Source of the DNA: Colwellia chukchiensis
Lineage (GTDB): Bacteria; Pseudomonadota; Gammaproteobacteria; Enterobacterales; Alteromonadaceae
Reading direction: 5' to 3'
NCBI RefSeq assembly: GCF_002104455.1
Contig: NZ_NBOC01000014.1
Span: 1 to 64,000, forward strand
Length of the DNA: 64,000 nucleotides
The translations under genes were made by a program, and so were the position numbers. The notes under the pieces are model-generated. The model searched no databases. It saw nothing but the letters and a program-made list of their open reading frames with translations, and was not told the origin of the DNA. This document shows, in pieces, positions 47,018-57,715 of the stretch (position 1 is the first letter of the stretch; each line of letters opens with the position of its first letter).

Positions 47018-47080
47018 ATGTTACGCATTAAAGTTAAACGTTGGTTTTTATGGTGGCTATTGCCCATTTACGCTGGATGA
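47018..47080 (+). CDS. Second Trp-rich mini-ORF before trpE
   Basis: A 20-codon frame, MLRIKVKRWFLWWLLPIYAG, with three Trp codons in five (TGG at 47042-47044, 47051-47053 and 47054-47056). It lies between the attenuator and trpE, ending 33 bases before the trpE ATG. A weak TGGA site precedes the ATG. Either it is a small membrane-inserting peptide, or its translation senses tryptophan a second time and affects trpE initiation. No terminator follows it. Expression is unproven; chance is possible, but the Trp density is striking. Confidence 0.45.
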   Translation: MLRIKVKRWFLWWLLPIYAG

Positions 47081-47113
47081 CCGTTATAAATATTACTATG
47101 TTTAGGAATACCT

Positions 47114-48823
47114 ATGAGCAACAACCAAGATAAAAATACCGATAATACGCAGCATAAGTCTGCTATAGAACATCAGCAAGTTGGTGCAGTCGTCACCTTA
47201 ACTGCGCAAGTAAACTATCAAAGCGATCCGCTTGCCCTCTTTCATCGCCTGTGTGCGAATAAAGCCAATACTCTGTTACTTGAATCAGCAGAGATTGATA
47301 AAAAGCACCAACTAAAAAGCTTGCTGCTGAGCGAAAGCGCGGTAAAAATCGTCTGTTATGGCAATGTTGTCACCTTTACCGCCTTAACGCGCAATGGTGA
47401 AAATGCCCTCTCGTTTGCAAAACAAGCCTTAGCAAATGATGCGCAAATTAGTGGTGACCAACAAACCTTTACAGCCACTTTTTCTACTACCGCTGAGCAG
47501 CTCGATGAGCGTGCGCGCCTATTAGCGACTAACCCGTTGCAAAGTCTGCGCATATTTACTCAGCTAAGCAATAACAATCAGCATCCGTTTGCAGTATTTT
47601 TAGCCGGTGCCTTCGCGTTTGACATGATGGCGATGAGCGAAAACCTGCCCGAGGTCAATGAGGGTGAAAATAGCTGCCCAGACTTTGTCTATTATTTAGC
47701 AGAAACCTTACTCGTCATTGATCACGAACAACAAACCAGCGAACTCGTCACTAACCTATTTTCCGGTAACGCATTTGCAGCCGAGCATAGGGCTGCGCAG
47801 GAAAAAATAGCCGCAATCAAAGCAAGTTTAAATACGGCCGTAACCGCAAGTTTTACTCCTAAAGCATTAACATCGACAGAAACTAACAAAAAAGCGCCCG
47901 CCTTAAGCTGTGATATTAGCGACCAAGCGTTTTGTCAAATCGTTAATGACTTAAAAGAAAACATATTAGCCGGTGATATTTTTCAAGTGGTGCCCTCTCG
48001 TACCTTTAGCTTGCCCTGCTCTAATACGCTCAATGCATACAAAGCCTTAAAACAGCGCAACCCAAGCCCGTATATGTTTTATCTGCAAGATAGCGAGTTT
48101 TGTATCTTTGGCGCATCACCTGAGTCAGCACTGAAATACCAACAAAACAATCGCCAAGTAGAAATTTATCCCATTGCGGGCACTCGGCCGCGTGGTTTTA
48201 ATGCTGATGGCAGCTTATCACCTGATTTAGATAGCCGTATCGAGCTTGATCTGCGCTTAGATAAAAAAGAGTTAGCTGAGCATATTATGTTAGTGGACTT
48301 AGCCCGCAATGATATTGCCCGCGTTAGTCAACCAGGCACACGTCATGTTGCAGATCTATTAAAAGTAGATAGGTACTCTCATGTTATGCATTTAGTATCT
48401 CGTGTTTGTGGCACCTTAGAGCCAGAGTTAGACGCCCTGCATGCTTACCAAGCGTGCATGAATATGGGCACATTATCCGGTGCGCCTAAAGTGAAGGCCA
48501 CCAGTTTAATACGTCAGGTAGAGGGCAAACGCCGCGGCAGCTATGGCGGCGCAGTCGGGTACTTGACCGGCGATGGTGATATGGATACCTGCATAGTGAT
48601 CCGCTCAGCATTTGTGAAAAATCAGCGCGCACATATTCAAGCCGGCGCTGGCGTAGTATTTGACTCAGACCCACAATCAGAGGCCAATGAAACACGACAA
48701 AAAGCGCAAGCGGTGATCAATGCTATTGCCGAAGCAGAAACGAAAAACTTACGGATTTGCGAGCAAGCGCACTGTTCAACGACTCAGGTACAACCAGTCA
48801 TAACACAGGAGTCTAAATCATGA
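47114..48823 (+). CDS. trpE: Anthranilate synthase component I
   Basis: A 569-residue chorismate-using subunit that makes anthranilate with ammonia from TrpG. The tryptophan feedback site LLLESAEID lies near residue 55. The catalytic C-terminal half holds GDIFQVVPSRTFSLP, YPIAGTRPRGFNADG, MLVDLARNDIARVS and MGTLSGAPKVKATSLIR (conserved chorismate- and Mg-binding blocks). It is somewhat longer than E. coli TrpE (520) because of a Gln/Asn-rich start and an internal insertion near residue 225-265. AGGAAT precedes the ATG. The stop overlaps the trpG start (ATGA). First enzyme gene of trpEGDCFBA; controlled by the operator and attenuator upstream. Confidence 0.95.
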   Translation: MSNNQDKNTDNTQHKSAIEHQQVGAVVTLTAQVNYQSDPLALFHRLCANKANTLLLESAEIDKKHQLKSLLLSESAVKIVCYGNVVTFTALTRNGENALSFAKQALANDAQISGDQQTFTATFSTTAEQLDERARLLATNPLQSLRIFTQLSNNNQHPFAVFLAGAFAFDMMAMSENLPEVNEGENSCPDFVYYLAETLLVIDHEQQTSELVTNLFSGNAFAAEHRAAQEKIAAIKASLNTAVTASFTPKALTSTETNKKAPALSCDISDQAFCQIVNDLKENILAGDIFQVVPSRTFSLPCSNTLNAYKALKQRNPSPYMFYLQDSEFCIFGASPESALKYQQNNRQVEIYPIAGTRPRGFNADGSLSPDLDSRIELDLRLDKKELAEHIMLVDLARNDIARVSQPGTRHVADLLKVDRYSHVMHLVSRVCGTLEPELDALHAYQACMNMGTLSGAPKVKATSLIRQVEGKRRGSYGGAVGYLTGDGDMDTCIVIRSAFVKNQRAHIQAGAGVVFDSDPQSEANETRQKAQAVINAIAEAETKNLRICEQAHCSTTQVQPVITQESKS

Positions 48824-49494
48824 TTGCGGCTAAGCCATTACCTGAAATTGTTATGCTCGATAACCTCGACTCTTTTACTTATAACCTAGTAGATGAGTTT
48901 CGGTGTTTGGGCTATCAGTTGACCATTTATCGCCACACTTTAAGTGCTGAGTTTATCTATCAAACCTTAATGCATAAACAACAAACTAACGCTAATGGCG
49001 TTATTCTAGTGTTATCGCCTGGCCCTGGTGAGCCAAGCAATGCAGGTTGCTTAATGGCATTAATCGCGCTGTGCGCTGGAAAATTGCCAATATTAGGCAT
49101 CTGCTTAGGGCATCAAGCCTTAATTCAACATTATGGTGGCGTGATATCACGCGCGCCAGAAGTGGTACACGGAAAATCTTCAAACGTAACCCACATTCAA
49201 ACCGGCGCCTTTAAAGGTATTGCTAACCCCTTACCTGTTGCACGTTATCACTCTCTTGTGGCCAGTACAGTTCCGGCACAATTAACCATCACCGCACAGG
49301 TAAGTTTTCAAACCGAGCAACAAACCTACATTCTGCCTATGGCGGTTGAGCATAGCGCAGATGCTGCCATTGGTTTTCAATTTCACCCAGAATCAATACT
49401 AACCACTTACGGCAGCAATTTATTAGCACAAAGCCTAAGCCATCTATCAAATTTAGCACAACAAGGGACTGACCATGACAATCACAAAAATTAG
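48820..49494 (+). CDS. trpG: Anthranilate synthase component II (glutamine amidotransferase)
   Basis: A 224-residue class-I glutamine amidotransferase supplying ammonia to TrpE. It opens IVMLDNLDSFTYNLVDEF, typical of TrpG/PabA. The catalytic Cys is in ILGICLGHQALIQHYGG, and the His and Glu are in FQFHPESILTTYG. It stands alone and is not fused to TrpD as in E. coli. It overlaps trpE by four bases and trpD by 20, so all three are coupled. PabA-type dual use is possible but cannot be judged here. Confidence 0.95.
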   Translation: MIAAKPLPEIVMLDNLDSFTYNLVDEFRCLGYQLTIYRHTLSAEFIYQTLMHKQQTNANGVILVLSPGPGEPSNAGCLMALIALCAGKLPILGICLGHQALIQHYGGVISRAPEVVHGKSSNVTHIQTGAFKGIANPLPVARYHSLVASTVPAQLTITAQVSFQTEQQTYILPMAVEHSADAAIGFQFHPESILTTYGSNLLAQSLSHLSNLAQQGTDHDNHKN

Positions 49495-50578
49495 CCATAA
49501 TAGCGACCAAGCTAAGGTAATTGCCTGTAATGACAGCATTAGTCATGGTGCGTTAAACACATTGGTCAATGGTAAGTCATTAACGCAACAGCAAAGTCAT
49601 GATGTATTTGAGCAAGTCATTAATGGCCATGTTGCGCCCGAGCGACTAGCCGCTTTGCTTACCGCCTTAAAAATGAAAGGTGAAACTCCTGCTGAAATCG
49701 CAGGGGCTGCAATCGCAATTCGCGCCAATGCCCGCGCATTTCCAAGCCAAACAAGTGCCGTTGCTGACTGTGTTGGTACCGGTGGCGATGGCGCAAATAC
49801 CATTAACATTTCCACCACCGCGGCTATTTTAGCGGCTGCTTGTGGCTTAAAAATGGCAAAACACGGCAATCGTAGCGTCTCCAGTATGTCTGGCTCAGCG
49901 GACTTACTTGAAGCCTTTGGTGTTAATTTGACCATGTCACCAGCAGTGGCAAGTGAATGTTTAGCAAAGGCTAATATCTGTTTTTTATACGCGCCTGCCT
50001 ATCACACCGGCTTTAAACATGCAGGGCCAGTACGCAAAGCCATGGGCATTCGTACTCTGTTTAATATATTAGGACCGTTAGTCAACCCAGCACAGCCGGA
50101 TAAAATGTTACTTGGCGTTTATACCCCACAGTTACTCAAACCAATGGCACAAGCTTTGCTGCTAACCGGCGTTAAGCATGCATGGGTGGTGCACGGTAGC
50201 GGCCTTGATGAAATCGCCCTTCACGGCAAGACAAAAGTCACGGAAATTCACCATGGTGAAATCCATGAGCGTGAAATATCACCTGCCGACTTTGGCCTAA
50301 ATAGCTATACCTTGGCAGATATAAAAGGCGCGAGTCCACAAGAAAATGCACAAGTGGTGAAAGCAATACTGGCAGGTAAAGGACAAGTCGCCCACAATAG
50401 TGCGGTCATCATTAATTGCGCCGCACTGTTATATTTACATCGTGAACAACTTGAGGGTAAAGCCGACACTTTAACATTAGCAGCACAATACGCTGCACAA
50501 GTACTGGCGTCAGGCGCAGCAGCAAAAACCTTAGCCGATTTAGTAAAACTTTCCAATACAGGAACATCCGCATCATGA
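49475..50578 (+). CDS. trpD: Anthranilate phosphoribosyltransferase
   Basis: A 367-residue enzyme joining anthranilate to PRPP. The PRPP-binding loop is [18 protein letters not shown], followed by [24 protein letters not shown] (quoted in part) and the anthranilate-site block [25 protein letters not shown]-type (here [19 protein letters not shown], in part). About 30 extra residues precede the usual start; AAGGGA before the ATG at 49475 supports this start, inside the end of trpG. It ends with a four-base overlap with trpC. Confidence 0.95.
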   Translation: [367 protein letters not shown]

Positions 50579-51963
50579 GTAACATACTTGCGCAAATCGT
50601 TGCCAATCGCCGCAAAGAAATTGCAGCGCTAAAACAAAGCTTGCCATTAAGCTCCTTTATTGATCAGTTAACCCCGTCAAAAAAGGACATGTATCAAGCA
50701 CTAAGCCGCAGCGCCGAAAAGCCTCACGCTGGCTTTATTTTAGAATGTAAAAAAGCCTCGCCATCAAAAGGTTTAATTCGCGCTGATTTTGACGTCGCAG
50801 CAATAGCCAAAATATATGATAAGTATGCTGCTGGCATCTCCGTGCTCACCGAGCATAGTTACTTTCAAGGGGACTTTAATTACTTAAAAACCGTCAGTGA
50901 GCAAGTCAATTGCCCAGTGTTAAATAAGGACTTCTTTTTTGATGTCTACCAAGTCTATTTGGCACGTTACTATGGCGCCGATGCCATACTGCTTATGTTA
51001 AGTGTATTAACGGATGATGAGTACCAACAGCTTGCTGAGGTGGCGAAGTCATTAAACTTAGCCATTTTAACCGAAGTGTCGACGGCGCAAGAGTGCCAAC
51101 GTGCCATTGCTTTAAACGCTAAGCTTATTGGGATTAATAATCGTAATTTACGCGATCTCTCCACCGATATTGCCCGTACCTTTGACTTAGCACCAACAAT
51201 TCCCGATGATCGTATCGTTATTTCTGAATCTGGCATTTATACTAACGCACAGGTACGAGAGCTTGCCCCTGCCGTTGATGGTTTTTTAGTGGGCAGCTCG
51301 GTCATGGCTGAACACGATATTGACTTAGCTTGTCGACAATTGATATATGGCCGCCACAAAGTTTGCGGCCTCACTACGCCAGAGCATGCCCAATTTGCCA
51401 TTGAGGCAGGTGCGGAATTTGGTGGTCTTATTTTTGCAAAAAAGTCACCACGTTATATCAATACAGATCAAGCGTTAGCGATAGTGACAAAATATCCAGC
51501 GCTTAAGTATGTCGGGGTCTTTGTTAATCACCCCGAACCAGAAGTGATTGCCTTAGCAAAATCATTGCAACTGGCCGCGGTGCAATTGCATGGCCAAGAA
51601 GATGCGCACTATATCGCGCAATTACGCGCTAAATTGCCGCCTAATTGTCAAATATTTAAAGCAATGCCAGTAGAACACGAGCTAGCGCTGTTAAATAGCA
51701 ATGTTGACCATATCGTTTTAGACGGTAAACGCGCCGGCAGTGGCGAATGCTTTAACTGGCAAGTGTTAGCTGAAAGCGAGCAAAATTTATCTCATTGCTT
51801 TTTAGCAGGCGGGTTAAATAGTGACAACATCAGCCAAGCTTGCCAACAACTCATGAATCAAGACTTATTTGGCTTAGATATCAACTCAGGTGTTGAATCA
51901 AGCCCAGGTATTAAATGTCGCGATAAACTGCACCAAGTTTTCGCCAAAATACGGAATTATTAA
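50575..51963 (+). CDS. trpCF: Bifunctional indole-3-glycerol-phosphate synthase / phosphoribosylanthranilate isomerase
   Basis: A 462-residue fusion of two TIM barrels, as in enterics and their relatives. TrpC (about 1-255) has [16 protein letters not shown], then [28 protein letters not shown] and [12 protein letters not shown]. TrpF (about 258-462) starts [20 protein letters not shown] with the catalytic Cys and has the Asp in [17 protein letters not shown]. The two carry out consecutive but reversed steps of the pathway (F before C). The start overlaps trpD (ATGA). One base separates it from trpB. Confidence 0.95.
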
Positions 51964-51964
51964 G

Positions 51965-53206
51965 ATGTTAAAATCTACAACTGACACGCAAAATACCCTA
52001 CCCGCCTATTTTGGCGAATTTGGCGGTATGTTTGTTGGCGAGTTACTCGTCCCTGCCCTAGAGCAATTAGAGCAAGCCTTTATAGAATCTCAAGCAGATG
52101 AAGCCTTCTTACAAGAGTTTAATAAACTACTCACCAGTTATGCCGGCAGACCTACACCATTAACCTTATGTCGAAACTTGGTGAAAAACCCATTAGCGAA
52201 AATATACTTAAAGCGTGAAGATTTACTGCATGGCGGTGCCCACAAAACCAACCAAGTTTTAGGGCAAGCGTTATTAGCTAAACGCATGGGCAAAACCGAA
52301 ATTATTGCCGAAACGGGGGCTGGCCAGCATGGCGTCGCCACCGCCATTGCCTGCTCTTTATTAGGCTTAAAATGTAAAGTTTATATGGGCGCAGTCGACT
52401 GTCAGCGTCAGCAACCCAATGTTTTTCGTATGCAATTAATGGGCGCAGAAGTGATCCCGGTAACCGCAGGCAGCGGCACATTAAAAGATGCCGTAAACGA
52501 GGCGCTACGCGATTGGTCCGCCAACTACGAAAACGCCCATTATCTATTAGGAACGGCGGCAGGCCCGCACCCTTTTCCCACCATAGTACGCGAGTTTCAA
52601 AAAATGATCGGTGAAGAAGCCAAGCAGCAACTACTCGCTGAAGAAGGCCGCTTACCTGACTATGTTATTGCTTGTGTCGGTGGTGGCTCTAATGCTATTG
52701 GTATGTTTAACGACTTTATCGCAGACGATGATGTAAAACTCATTGGTGTTGAAGCTGGCGGTAAAGGCATAGAGACCACACAGCACGGCGCAACCCTCGT
52801 TGCCGGCTCTAAAGGCATGTTACATGGTAACTATACCTATATTATGCAAGACGACAATGGTCAAATTGAAGAGTCGTATTCAGTATCAGCGGGCTTAGAT
52901 TACCCTGCCGTTGGTCCACAACATGCACAATTAAAAGACTCAGGCCGCGCACAATACGTCGCTATTAACGACGATGAAGCGTTAACTGCTTTTCAATTGT
53001 TGGCCCGTAATGAAGGCATTATACCTGCACTTGAGTCTTCTCATGCGCTAGCACAAGCCTTAAAAATGGCCGATAATGCCACCGAAGAAACCATTTTCTT
53101 AGTTAACCTTTCCGGTCGAGGTGATAAAGACTTAGCCCATGTCAATGCCATTATCTCGCCAGAGACGGCTGAAAAAAGCGCTGTAAAACACAGAGGAGAA
53201 GCATAA
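51965..53206 (+). CDS. trpB: Tryptophan synthase beta chain
   Basis: A 413-residue PLP enzyme joining indole with serine. The PLP lysine is in [17 protein letters not shown] (about residue 94), the phosphate-binding loop is [15 protein letters not shown], and the catalytic Glu is in [14 protein letters not shown] use the ATG at 51965, directly after the trpCF stop, rather than a longer frame inside trpCF. It overlaps trpA by one base (TAATG). Chains of about 395-410 residues are usual. It forms an alpha-beta-beta-alpha complex with TrpA through an indole tunnel. Confidence 0.96.
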   Translation: MLKSTTDTQNTLPAYFGEFGGMFVGELLVPALEQLEQAFIESQADEAFLQEFNKLLTSYAGRPTPLTLCRNLVKNPLAKIYLKREDLLHGGAHKTNQVLGQALLAKRMGKTEIIAETGAGQHGVATAIACSLLGLKCKVYMGAVDCQRQQPNVFRMQLMGAEVIPVTAGSGTLKDAVNEALRDWSANYENAHYLLGTAAGPHPFPTIVREFQKMIGEEAKQQLLAEEGRLPDYVIACVGGGSNAIGMFNDFIADDDVKLIGVEAGGKGIETTQHGATLVAGSKGMLHGNYTYIMQDDNGQIEESYSVSAGLDYPAVGPQHAQLKDSGRAQYVAINDDEALTAFQLLARNEGIIPALESSHALAQALKMADNATEETIFLVNLSGRGDKDLAHVNAIISPETAEKSAVKHRGEA

Positions 53207-54048
53207 TGAACCAAGCAACTCACCTTGGTCAACGTTATGACCAAGCTTTTGAAAAGTTAGCTAAAAATAATGAAGGCGCGTTTATTCCTTTTGTTACTAT
53301 CGGCGATCCTGATGCTGAACAGTCATTTGCTATCATCAAAACGTTAATTGATGCCGGCGCAGATGCCATAGAGCTGGGCATTCCGTTTTCTGATCCCAGT
53401 GCCGACGGCGTAACCATTCAAATGGCGGCATTGCGTGCCTTAAACGCGAATATCAACACCGATGTCTGTTTAGATATTTTAGCGCGAGTTCGCGCCTATG
53501 CCCCTGAAATACCCATAGGTTTATTGTTGTATGGCAACTTAGTCTTTGCCCGCGGTATAGATAACTTCTACCGAGATGTTGCCGCGGCAGGCGTTGACTC
53601 TGTCCTCATCGCTGACTTACCTATTCGAGAGTGCCAACCGTTTCGTGATGCTGCCATAGCGCATGGCGTCGCGCCTATTTTTATTGCTCCGCCTAATGCC
53701 AGTGAAGCTACCTTGGCAAAAGTAGCCGAATTTGGCGCAGGCTATACCTATGTATTAAGTCGCGTTGGGGTGACTGGCACGGAAACAGAAGCAGAAATGA
53801 CCGGTCATAAACTGATTGATATTTTAGATAAACACCAAGCAGCACCGTCAGTCATTGGCTTTGGTATTTCTAGGCCTGAGCAAGTCAAAGCGGCATTAGC
53901 AACGGGAGCAAAGGGAGCAATCAGCGGCTCTGCTGTTGTTAAAATTATTGAAAATAACCTCGATGACTACCCCGCGATGTTAAATACATTAAGTAAGTTT
54001 GTTGGCGAAATGAAATCAGCGACTCAACGCATTAGCAAAAAGCTGTAA
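53206..54048 (+). CDS. trpA: Tryptophan synthase alpha chain
   Basis: A 280-residue TIM-barrel lyase that releases indole from indole-3-glycerol phosphate. The catalytic Glu-56 is in [15 protein letters not shown] and Asp-67 in the same block. Loop [15 protein letters not shown] and the [14 protein letters not shown] phosphate loop match the family. The length is normal (268-280). It ends the trp operon; a strong bidirectional terminator lies 72 bases downstream. Confidence 0.96.
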   Translation: MNQATHLGQRYDQAFEKLAKNNEGAFIPFVTIGDPDAEQSFAIIKTLIDAGADAIELGIPFSDPSADGVTIQMAALRALNANINTDVCLDILARVRAYAPEIPIGLLLYGNLVFARGIDNFYRDVAAAGVDSVLIADLPIRECQPFRDAAIAHGVAPIFIAPPNASEATLAKVAEFGAGYTYVLSRVGVTGTETEAEMTGHKLIDILDKHQAAPSVIGFGISRPEQVKAALATGAKGAISGSAVVKIIENNLDDYPAMLNTLSKFVGEMKSATQRISKKL

Positions 54049-54119
54049 GCTATAAACTGTAAACTGTCAGTTTTTCAGTCAAAACAAAAAGCTCAGCAGA
54101 TGCTGGCGGTAAAAACAAC

Positions 54120-54154
54120 AAAAGCTCATAAGTTAACACTTATGAGCTTTTTAT
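54120..54154. terminator. Bidirectional terminator between trpA and glnS
   Basis: AAAGCTCATAAGT (54121-54133), loop TAAC, ACTTATGAGCTTT (54138-54150): a perfect 13-bp stem with A- and T-runs. It serves both convergent genes. Confidence 0.93.
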
Positions 54155-54171
54155 TTAGTAGCCCTTACGCA

Positions 54172-55854
54172 TTAGTCAGCGATTTTTGCCCAAGTATCAC
54201 GCAAGCCAACAGTGCGGTTAAAAACTAATTTACCTGCGGCTTTATCTTGTGCAGATATTTTATTGTCTAAACAAAAATACCCTTGACGCTCAAATTGAAA
54301 CGCTTGCTCCGGTTTAGCTGTCGCTAAAGACGGTTCAACTTTGGCATTGTTTACAACAATGAGCGAGTCAGGGTTGATCACTGATTTTAAGTCATCCACA
54401 GCGCCTGGGTTGGGCACAGTGAATAATCGGTCATATAAATGTATTTCCGCGTCCAAACTTTGCGCTGCCGCTACCCAGTGAATGACACCTTTGGGTTTAG
54501 TACCATCACTTGGGTTTTTCCCTAAGGTATCAGGGTCATATTGACAGTAAACTGTGGTCACCTTGCCATCGGCATCTTTATCACAACGGGTTGCCGTTAC
54601 CACATAAGCGCCACGCAAACGAACCGCTTTATCCAACACTAAACGCTTATATTTCTTGTTCGCTTGTTCACGAAAGTCTTCCGCCTCAATATATAACTCT
54701 TTGGCAAAAGGCACGCTGCGTGAACCTTGGCTTTCATCACTGGGATGGTTTTTAACGGTAAGGGTTTCAAGCTTGTCTTCAGGGTAGTTTTCAATCACAA
54801 GCTTTATCGGCTCAAGCACGGCCATCGCCCGTGGCGCATTGTCATTTAAGTCTTCACGGATGCAAGCTTCAAGCACACTCATTTCTACCGTGTTATCCAT
54901 TTTGGTGACGCCGATACGTTTAGCGAACTCGCGTATTGAGCTCGGCGTAAAACCTCGACGACGAAAGCCGGCGATAGTGGGCATTCGTGGATCATCCCAG
55001 CCACTGACTAACTGCTCTGCCACCAAACTGTTTAATTTTCGCTTACTCATTACCGTATATTCAAGATTTAAACGTGAGAACTCGTATTGGCGCGGAGTGG
55101 TTTCAATGGAAATATTTTCGATCACCCAGTCATATAAACGACGATTGTCTTGAAACTCTAAGGTACAAATAGAGTGGGTAATACCTTCGATGGCATCAGA
55201 AATACAATGTGTGAAATCATACATGGGATAAATACACCATTTATCACCAGTTTGATGATGATGGGCAAATTTCACGCGATAGATCACCGGATCGCGCATA
55301 CACATGAAGCTTGAGGCCATATCAATTTTCGCGCGCAGTGCACATTCGCCCTCTTTAAAGCCACCGGCTTTCATTTTCTCAAATAGTGCTAAGTTTTCCT
55401 CAACTGGTGTATCACGGTATGGGCTATTTTTACCTGGCTGCTTTAAGGTGCCACGATACTCGCGCGTTTCTTCAGCATTTAAGAAACAAACATAAGCTAA
55501 GCCTTTTTCAATTAACTCAACGGCGTAGCCATATAAGCGATCAAAATAGTCTGATGAATAGCGAATATCGCCGGCCCAGTCGAAGCCTAACCACTTAACA
55601 TCCGCTTGAATGGAGTTAACGTAGTCAATATCTTCTTTCTCAGGGTTAGTATCGTCAAAACGCAAATTACACAAGCCATTGTAATCTTGGGCAATACCAA
55701 AATTTAAGCAGATAGACTTAGCATGACCAATATGTAAATAACCGTTCGGCTCCGGCGGAAAGCGCGTTTGCACATGATCATGCTTGCCGCTGGCAAGATC
55801 CGCATCGATGATTTGGCGAATAAAATTGGTTGGACGGTTTTCAACTTCCGACAT
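54172..55854 (-). CDS. glnS: Glutaminyl-tRNA synthetase
   Basis: A 560-residue class-I synthetase. The HIGH motif appears as [18 protein letters not shown] (about 35-52) and the KMSKS counterpart as VMSKRKLN (about 270). RFPPEPNG before HIGH is GlnRS-typical, and C-terminal anticodon-binding beta-barrels follow. No YqeY-type tail is present. I choose the ATG at 55854 with AGAGG upstream; a TTG directly before it also extends the frame by one codon. The length matches E. coli GlnS (554). It is convergent with trpA and monocistronic. Confidence 0.96.
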   Translation of the reverse strand: MSEVENRPTNFIRQIIDADLASGKHDHVQTRFPPEPNGYLHIGHAKSICLNFGIAQDYNGLCNLRFDDTNPEKEDIDYVNSIQADVKWLGFDWAGDIRYSSDYFDRLYGYAVELIEKGLAYVCFLNAEETREYRGTLKQPGKNSPYRDTPVEENLALFEKMKAGGFKEGECALRAKIDMASSFMCMRDPVIYRVKFAHHHQTGDKWCIYPMYDFTHCISDAIEGITHSICTLEFQDNRRLYDWVIENISIETTPRQYEFSRLNLEYTVMSKRKLNSLVAEQLVSGWDDPRMPTIAGFRRRGFTPSSIREFAKRIGVTKMDNTVEMSVLEACIREDLNDNAPRAMAVLEPIKLVIENYPEDKLETLTVKNHPSDESQGSRSVPFAKELYIEAEDFREQANKKYKRLVLDKAVRLRGAYVVTATRCDKDADGKVTTVYCQYDPDTLGKNPSDGTKPKGVIHWVAAAQSLDAEIHLYDRLFTVPNPGAVDDLKSVINPDSLIVVNNAKVEPSLATAKPEQAFQFERQGYFCLDNKISAQDKAAGKLVFNRTVGLRDTWAKIAD

Positions 55855-56091
55855 CAACAGAACCTCTAAAATATAAAAAATGTAATTATCGGCATTATAT
55901 CAATAGAATGAAGCGAAGCGCACCAAAAGAATAGAAATTCTGCTTTGGCTGCCAGCCAATCTAGTGCTGCCTTTTTATCGCATGACGTCTTAGCCTGAAA
56001 AGCAGGCTGAAATTGATAAACTCATTCACATCAGACCAGTAAATTGTTATTGTTATTGCTATTAATGCTCATTTTTAGGTAAAACCTCAAC

Positions 56092-57039
56092 ATGCTTGAC
56101 TATGCTGCTTCGCACGCTGCGCCCGCTTCTCAAACTCAGCCGCTGACCCTTAATAATATCAAGCAATGGCAATATCAATCGAAAAGTCAGCAGTTGATCA
56201 ACGGGTACTATCGGCCCGGTCACGAAGATGCTCAACGTATACACCTGTTGCACGGTACCGGCTTTTGTGCCATGACGTTAGCTGCTATGGCATCGCAAAT
56301 GCCTACTGATTGGTCAATATGGTTAACGGATATTCCCGGCCATGGTGGCTCTACTCAACCCAGCACTAAAATGCCCAACTGGCAAAAAATGGCCAATCGC
56401 ATTGCCGATGCGATTTATCAGCAAGCCAATGTTCGAGAGCAGGGGCCCTTGATCGGTATAGGCCACTCCATGGGCGGTGTATTAACTTTAATGGCGGCGG
56501 CTAAGTATCCTGATTTATTCAGTAAAATTATCTTACTTGACCCGGTTTTATTTCAAACAGAAATTATTGTCGCCCAGCAACTGATGCGTGCAACCGGGGC
56601 TTGGCGGCAACGAGCGTTAGTAAAGTCGGTCGCTAACCGAACCGCCAGTTGGCCAAGCTTAGCTGAGATGAAAACCGATATTGCCAGTAAAGGCTTTTAT
56701 AAACCTTGGCATCAACAAGCCATTGAAGATTATTGCCAATATGCTAGTCATAATAATAACCAAGGGGGGGTTTCTTTAAACTGCGATCCGAGTTGGGAAG
56801 CATCGATTTTTGGCTCGTACCCTAAAGGCTTATGGCGCGCGGTACACAAAATTAACATGCCAGTCGAGATTTTAGTGGCTAATAAAACCTATTTTTTCAT
56901 CCCTAAAGCGGTTAAAAGAGCAGCCAAATTCAATCACAACATTCAATGGCAAAACTTTGGTGATCACCACTGTTTTCCTATGGAGCAACCGATTGAAACA
57001 GCAGCACTGATCACCACTTTACTCTCAGATAACGCTTAA
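56092..57039 (+). CDS. Alpha/beta-hydrolase-fold protein
   Basis: A 315-residue single-domain alpha/beta hydrolase. The nucleophile elbow is GIGHSMGGVLTLMA (Ser about residue 126). LLHGTGFCAMTLAAM gives the oxyanion His-Gly, TDIPGHGGST the following loop, and the catalytic His is near FGDHHCFPMEQP at about 296. An Asp in VEILVANKTYFF or LLDPVLF may complete the triad. There is no signal peptide, so it should be cytosolic. The substrate is unknown: esterase, lipase-like or C-C hydrolase are all possible. The start at 56092 lacks a clear ribosome-binding site. It is monocistronic, ending at a strong bidirectional terminator. Confidence 0.85.
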   Translation: MLDYAASHAAPASQTQPLTLNNIKQWQYQSKSQQLINGYYRPGHEDAQRIHLLHGTGFCAMTLAAMASQMPTDWSIWLTDIPGHGGSTQPSTKMPNWQKMANRIADAIYQQANVREQGPLIGIGHSMGGVLTLMAAAKYPDLFSKIILLDPVLFQTEIIVAQQLMRATGAWRQRALVKSVANRTASWPSLAEMKTDIASKGFYKPWHQQAIEDYCQYASHNNNQGGVSLNCDPSWEASIFGSYPKGLWRAVHKINMPVEILVANKTYFFIPKAVKRAAKFNHNIQWQNFGDHHCFPMEQPIETAALITTLLSDNA

Positions 57040-57090
57040 TATATTTATCTTGCAATCGACTTTAAGCTTAAGTGGAAAGTATGAAAAACA

Positions 57091-57117
57091 AAAAGCGCAG
57101 TTTGACTGCGCTTTTTT
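57091..57117. terminator. Bidirectional terminator
   Basis: AAAAGCGCAG (57091-57100), loop TTTGA, CTGCGCTTTT (57106-57115), followed by TT. It lies between the convergent hydrolase and DUF4136 genes. Confidence 0.92.
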
Positions 57118-57154
57118 GATCCTGTGCAAAACGTTTTATTATTGCACCTTAAAC

Positions 57155-57715
57155 TTAAAATTGTGCTACCACTTGTTCAACCACAGATTTAATGGCTTTA
57201 CTTGGATTGTCTTGCTCAGATGATTTTATGCGCTTTACCGCCCAGCCGTGCCAAACCGGTTGGTGGCTTTTCACATCGTAAACATCAATGGCTAATTTAC
57301 CTTCGGTATAGTTACGCACGCGAGTATCATGTCCAATACTTAAACCGCCATAATAGTGATGACCCCAAGCAAAGTTTGAACGATACATAACAGGTAATGA
57401 GTCCACTTTCACTTTGTCACGACTGCCCATGGTATATGAAATAGCAAAGTCAGCCGCTTCTGCATCACTGACCAATTGATAACCTTTAGCAATAAACGCC
57501 TGCTCTATGGCTTGATCTATTTTAACTTTCATGACGGGGTTAACATCAACCGGCTCAGCTAACACTTTAGTTTCCTTTAACCAAGCAAAGGTCTTATAGT
57601 GCGTAGTGCTAACATCATTATTGCGATCAAAGTTGACGCGTGCTTGTGGCGTAGTTGCACAGCCAGCCAAAATACCAAGAATTGTTAATACCATGATTAA
57701 TTTACTTTTTAACAT
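57155..57715 (-). CDS. DUF4136-type lipoprotein
   Basis: A 186-residue lipoprotein. From the ATG at 57715 (GGAAGG upstream) the signal peptide MLKSKLIMVLTILGILAGCA ends in a lipobox Leu-Ala-Gly-Cys; the residue after Cys is Ala, so sorting to the outer membrane is likely. The mature part starts like DUF4136 proteins (ARVNFDRNNDVSTTHYKTFAW, in part), with the central KIDQAIEQAFIAKGYQLVSD and a closing AVKRIKSSEQDNPSKAI. DUF4136 has no known function. It appears to be transcribed alone. Confidence 0.85.
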   Translation of the reverse strand: MLKSKLIMVLTILGILAGCATTPQARVNFDRNNDVSTTHYKTFAWLKETKVLAEPVDVNPVMKVKIDQAIEQAFIAKGYQLVSDAEAADFAISYTMGSRDKVKVDSLPVMYRSNFAWGHHYYGGLSIGHDTRVRNYTEGKLAIDVYDVKSHQPVWHGWAVKRIKSSEQDNPSKAIKSVVEQVVAQF

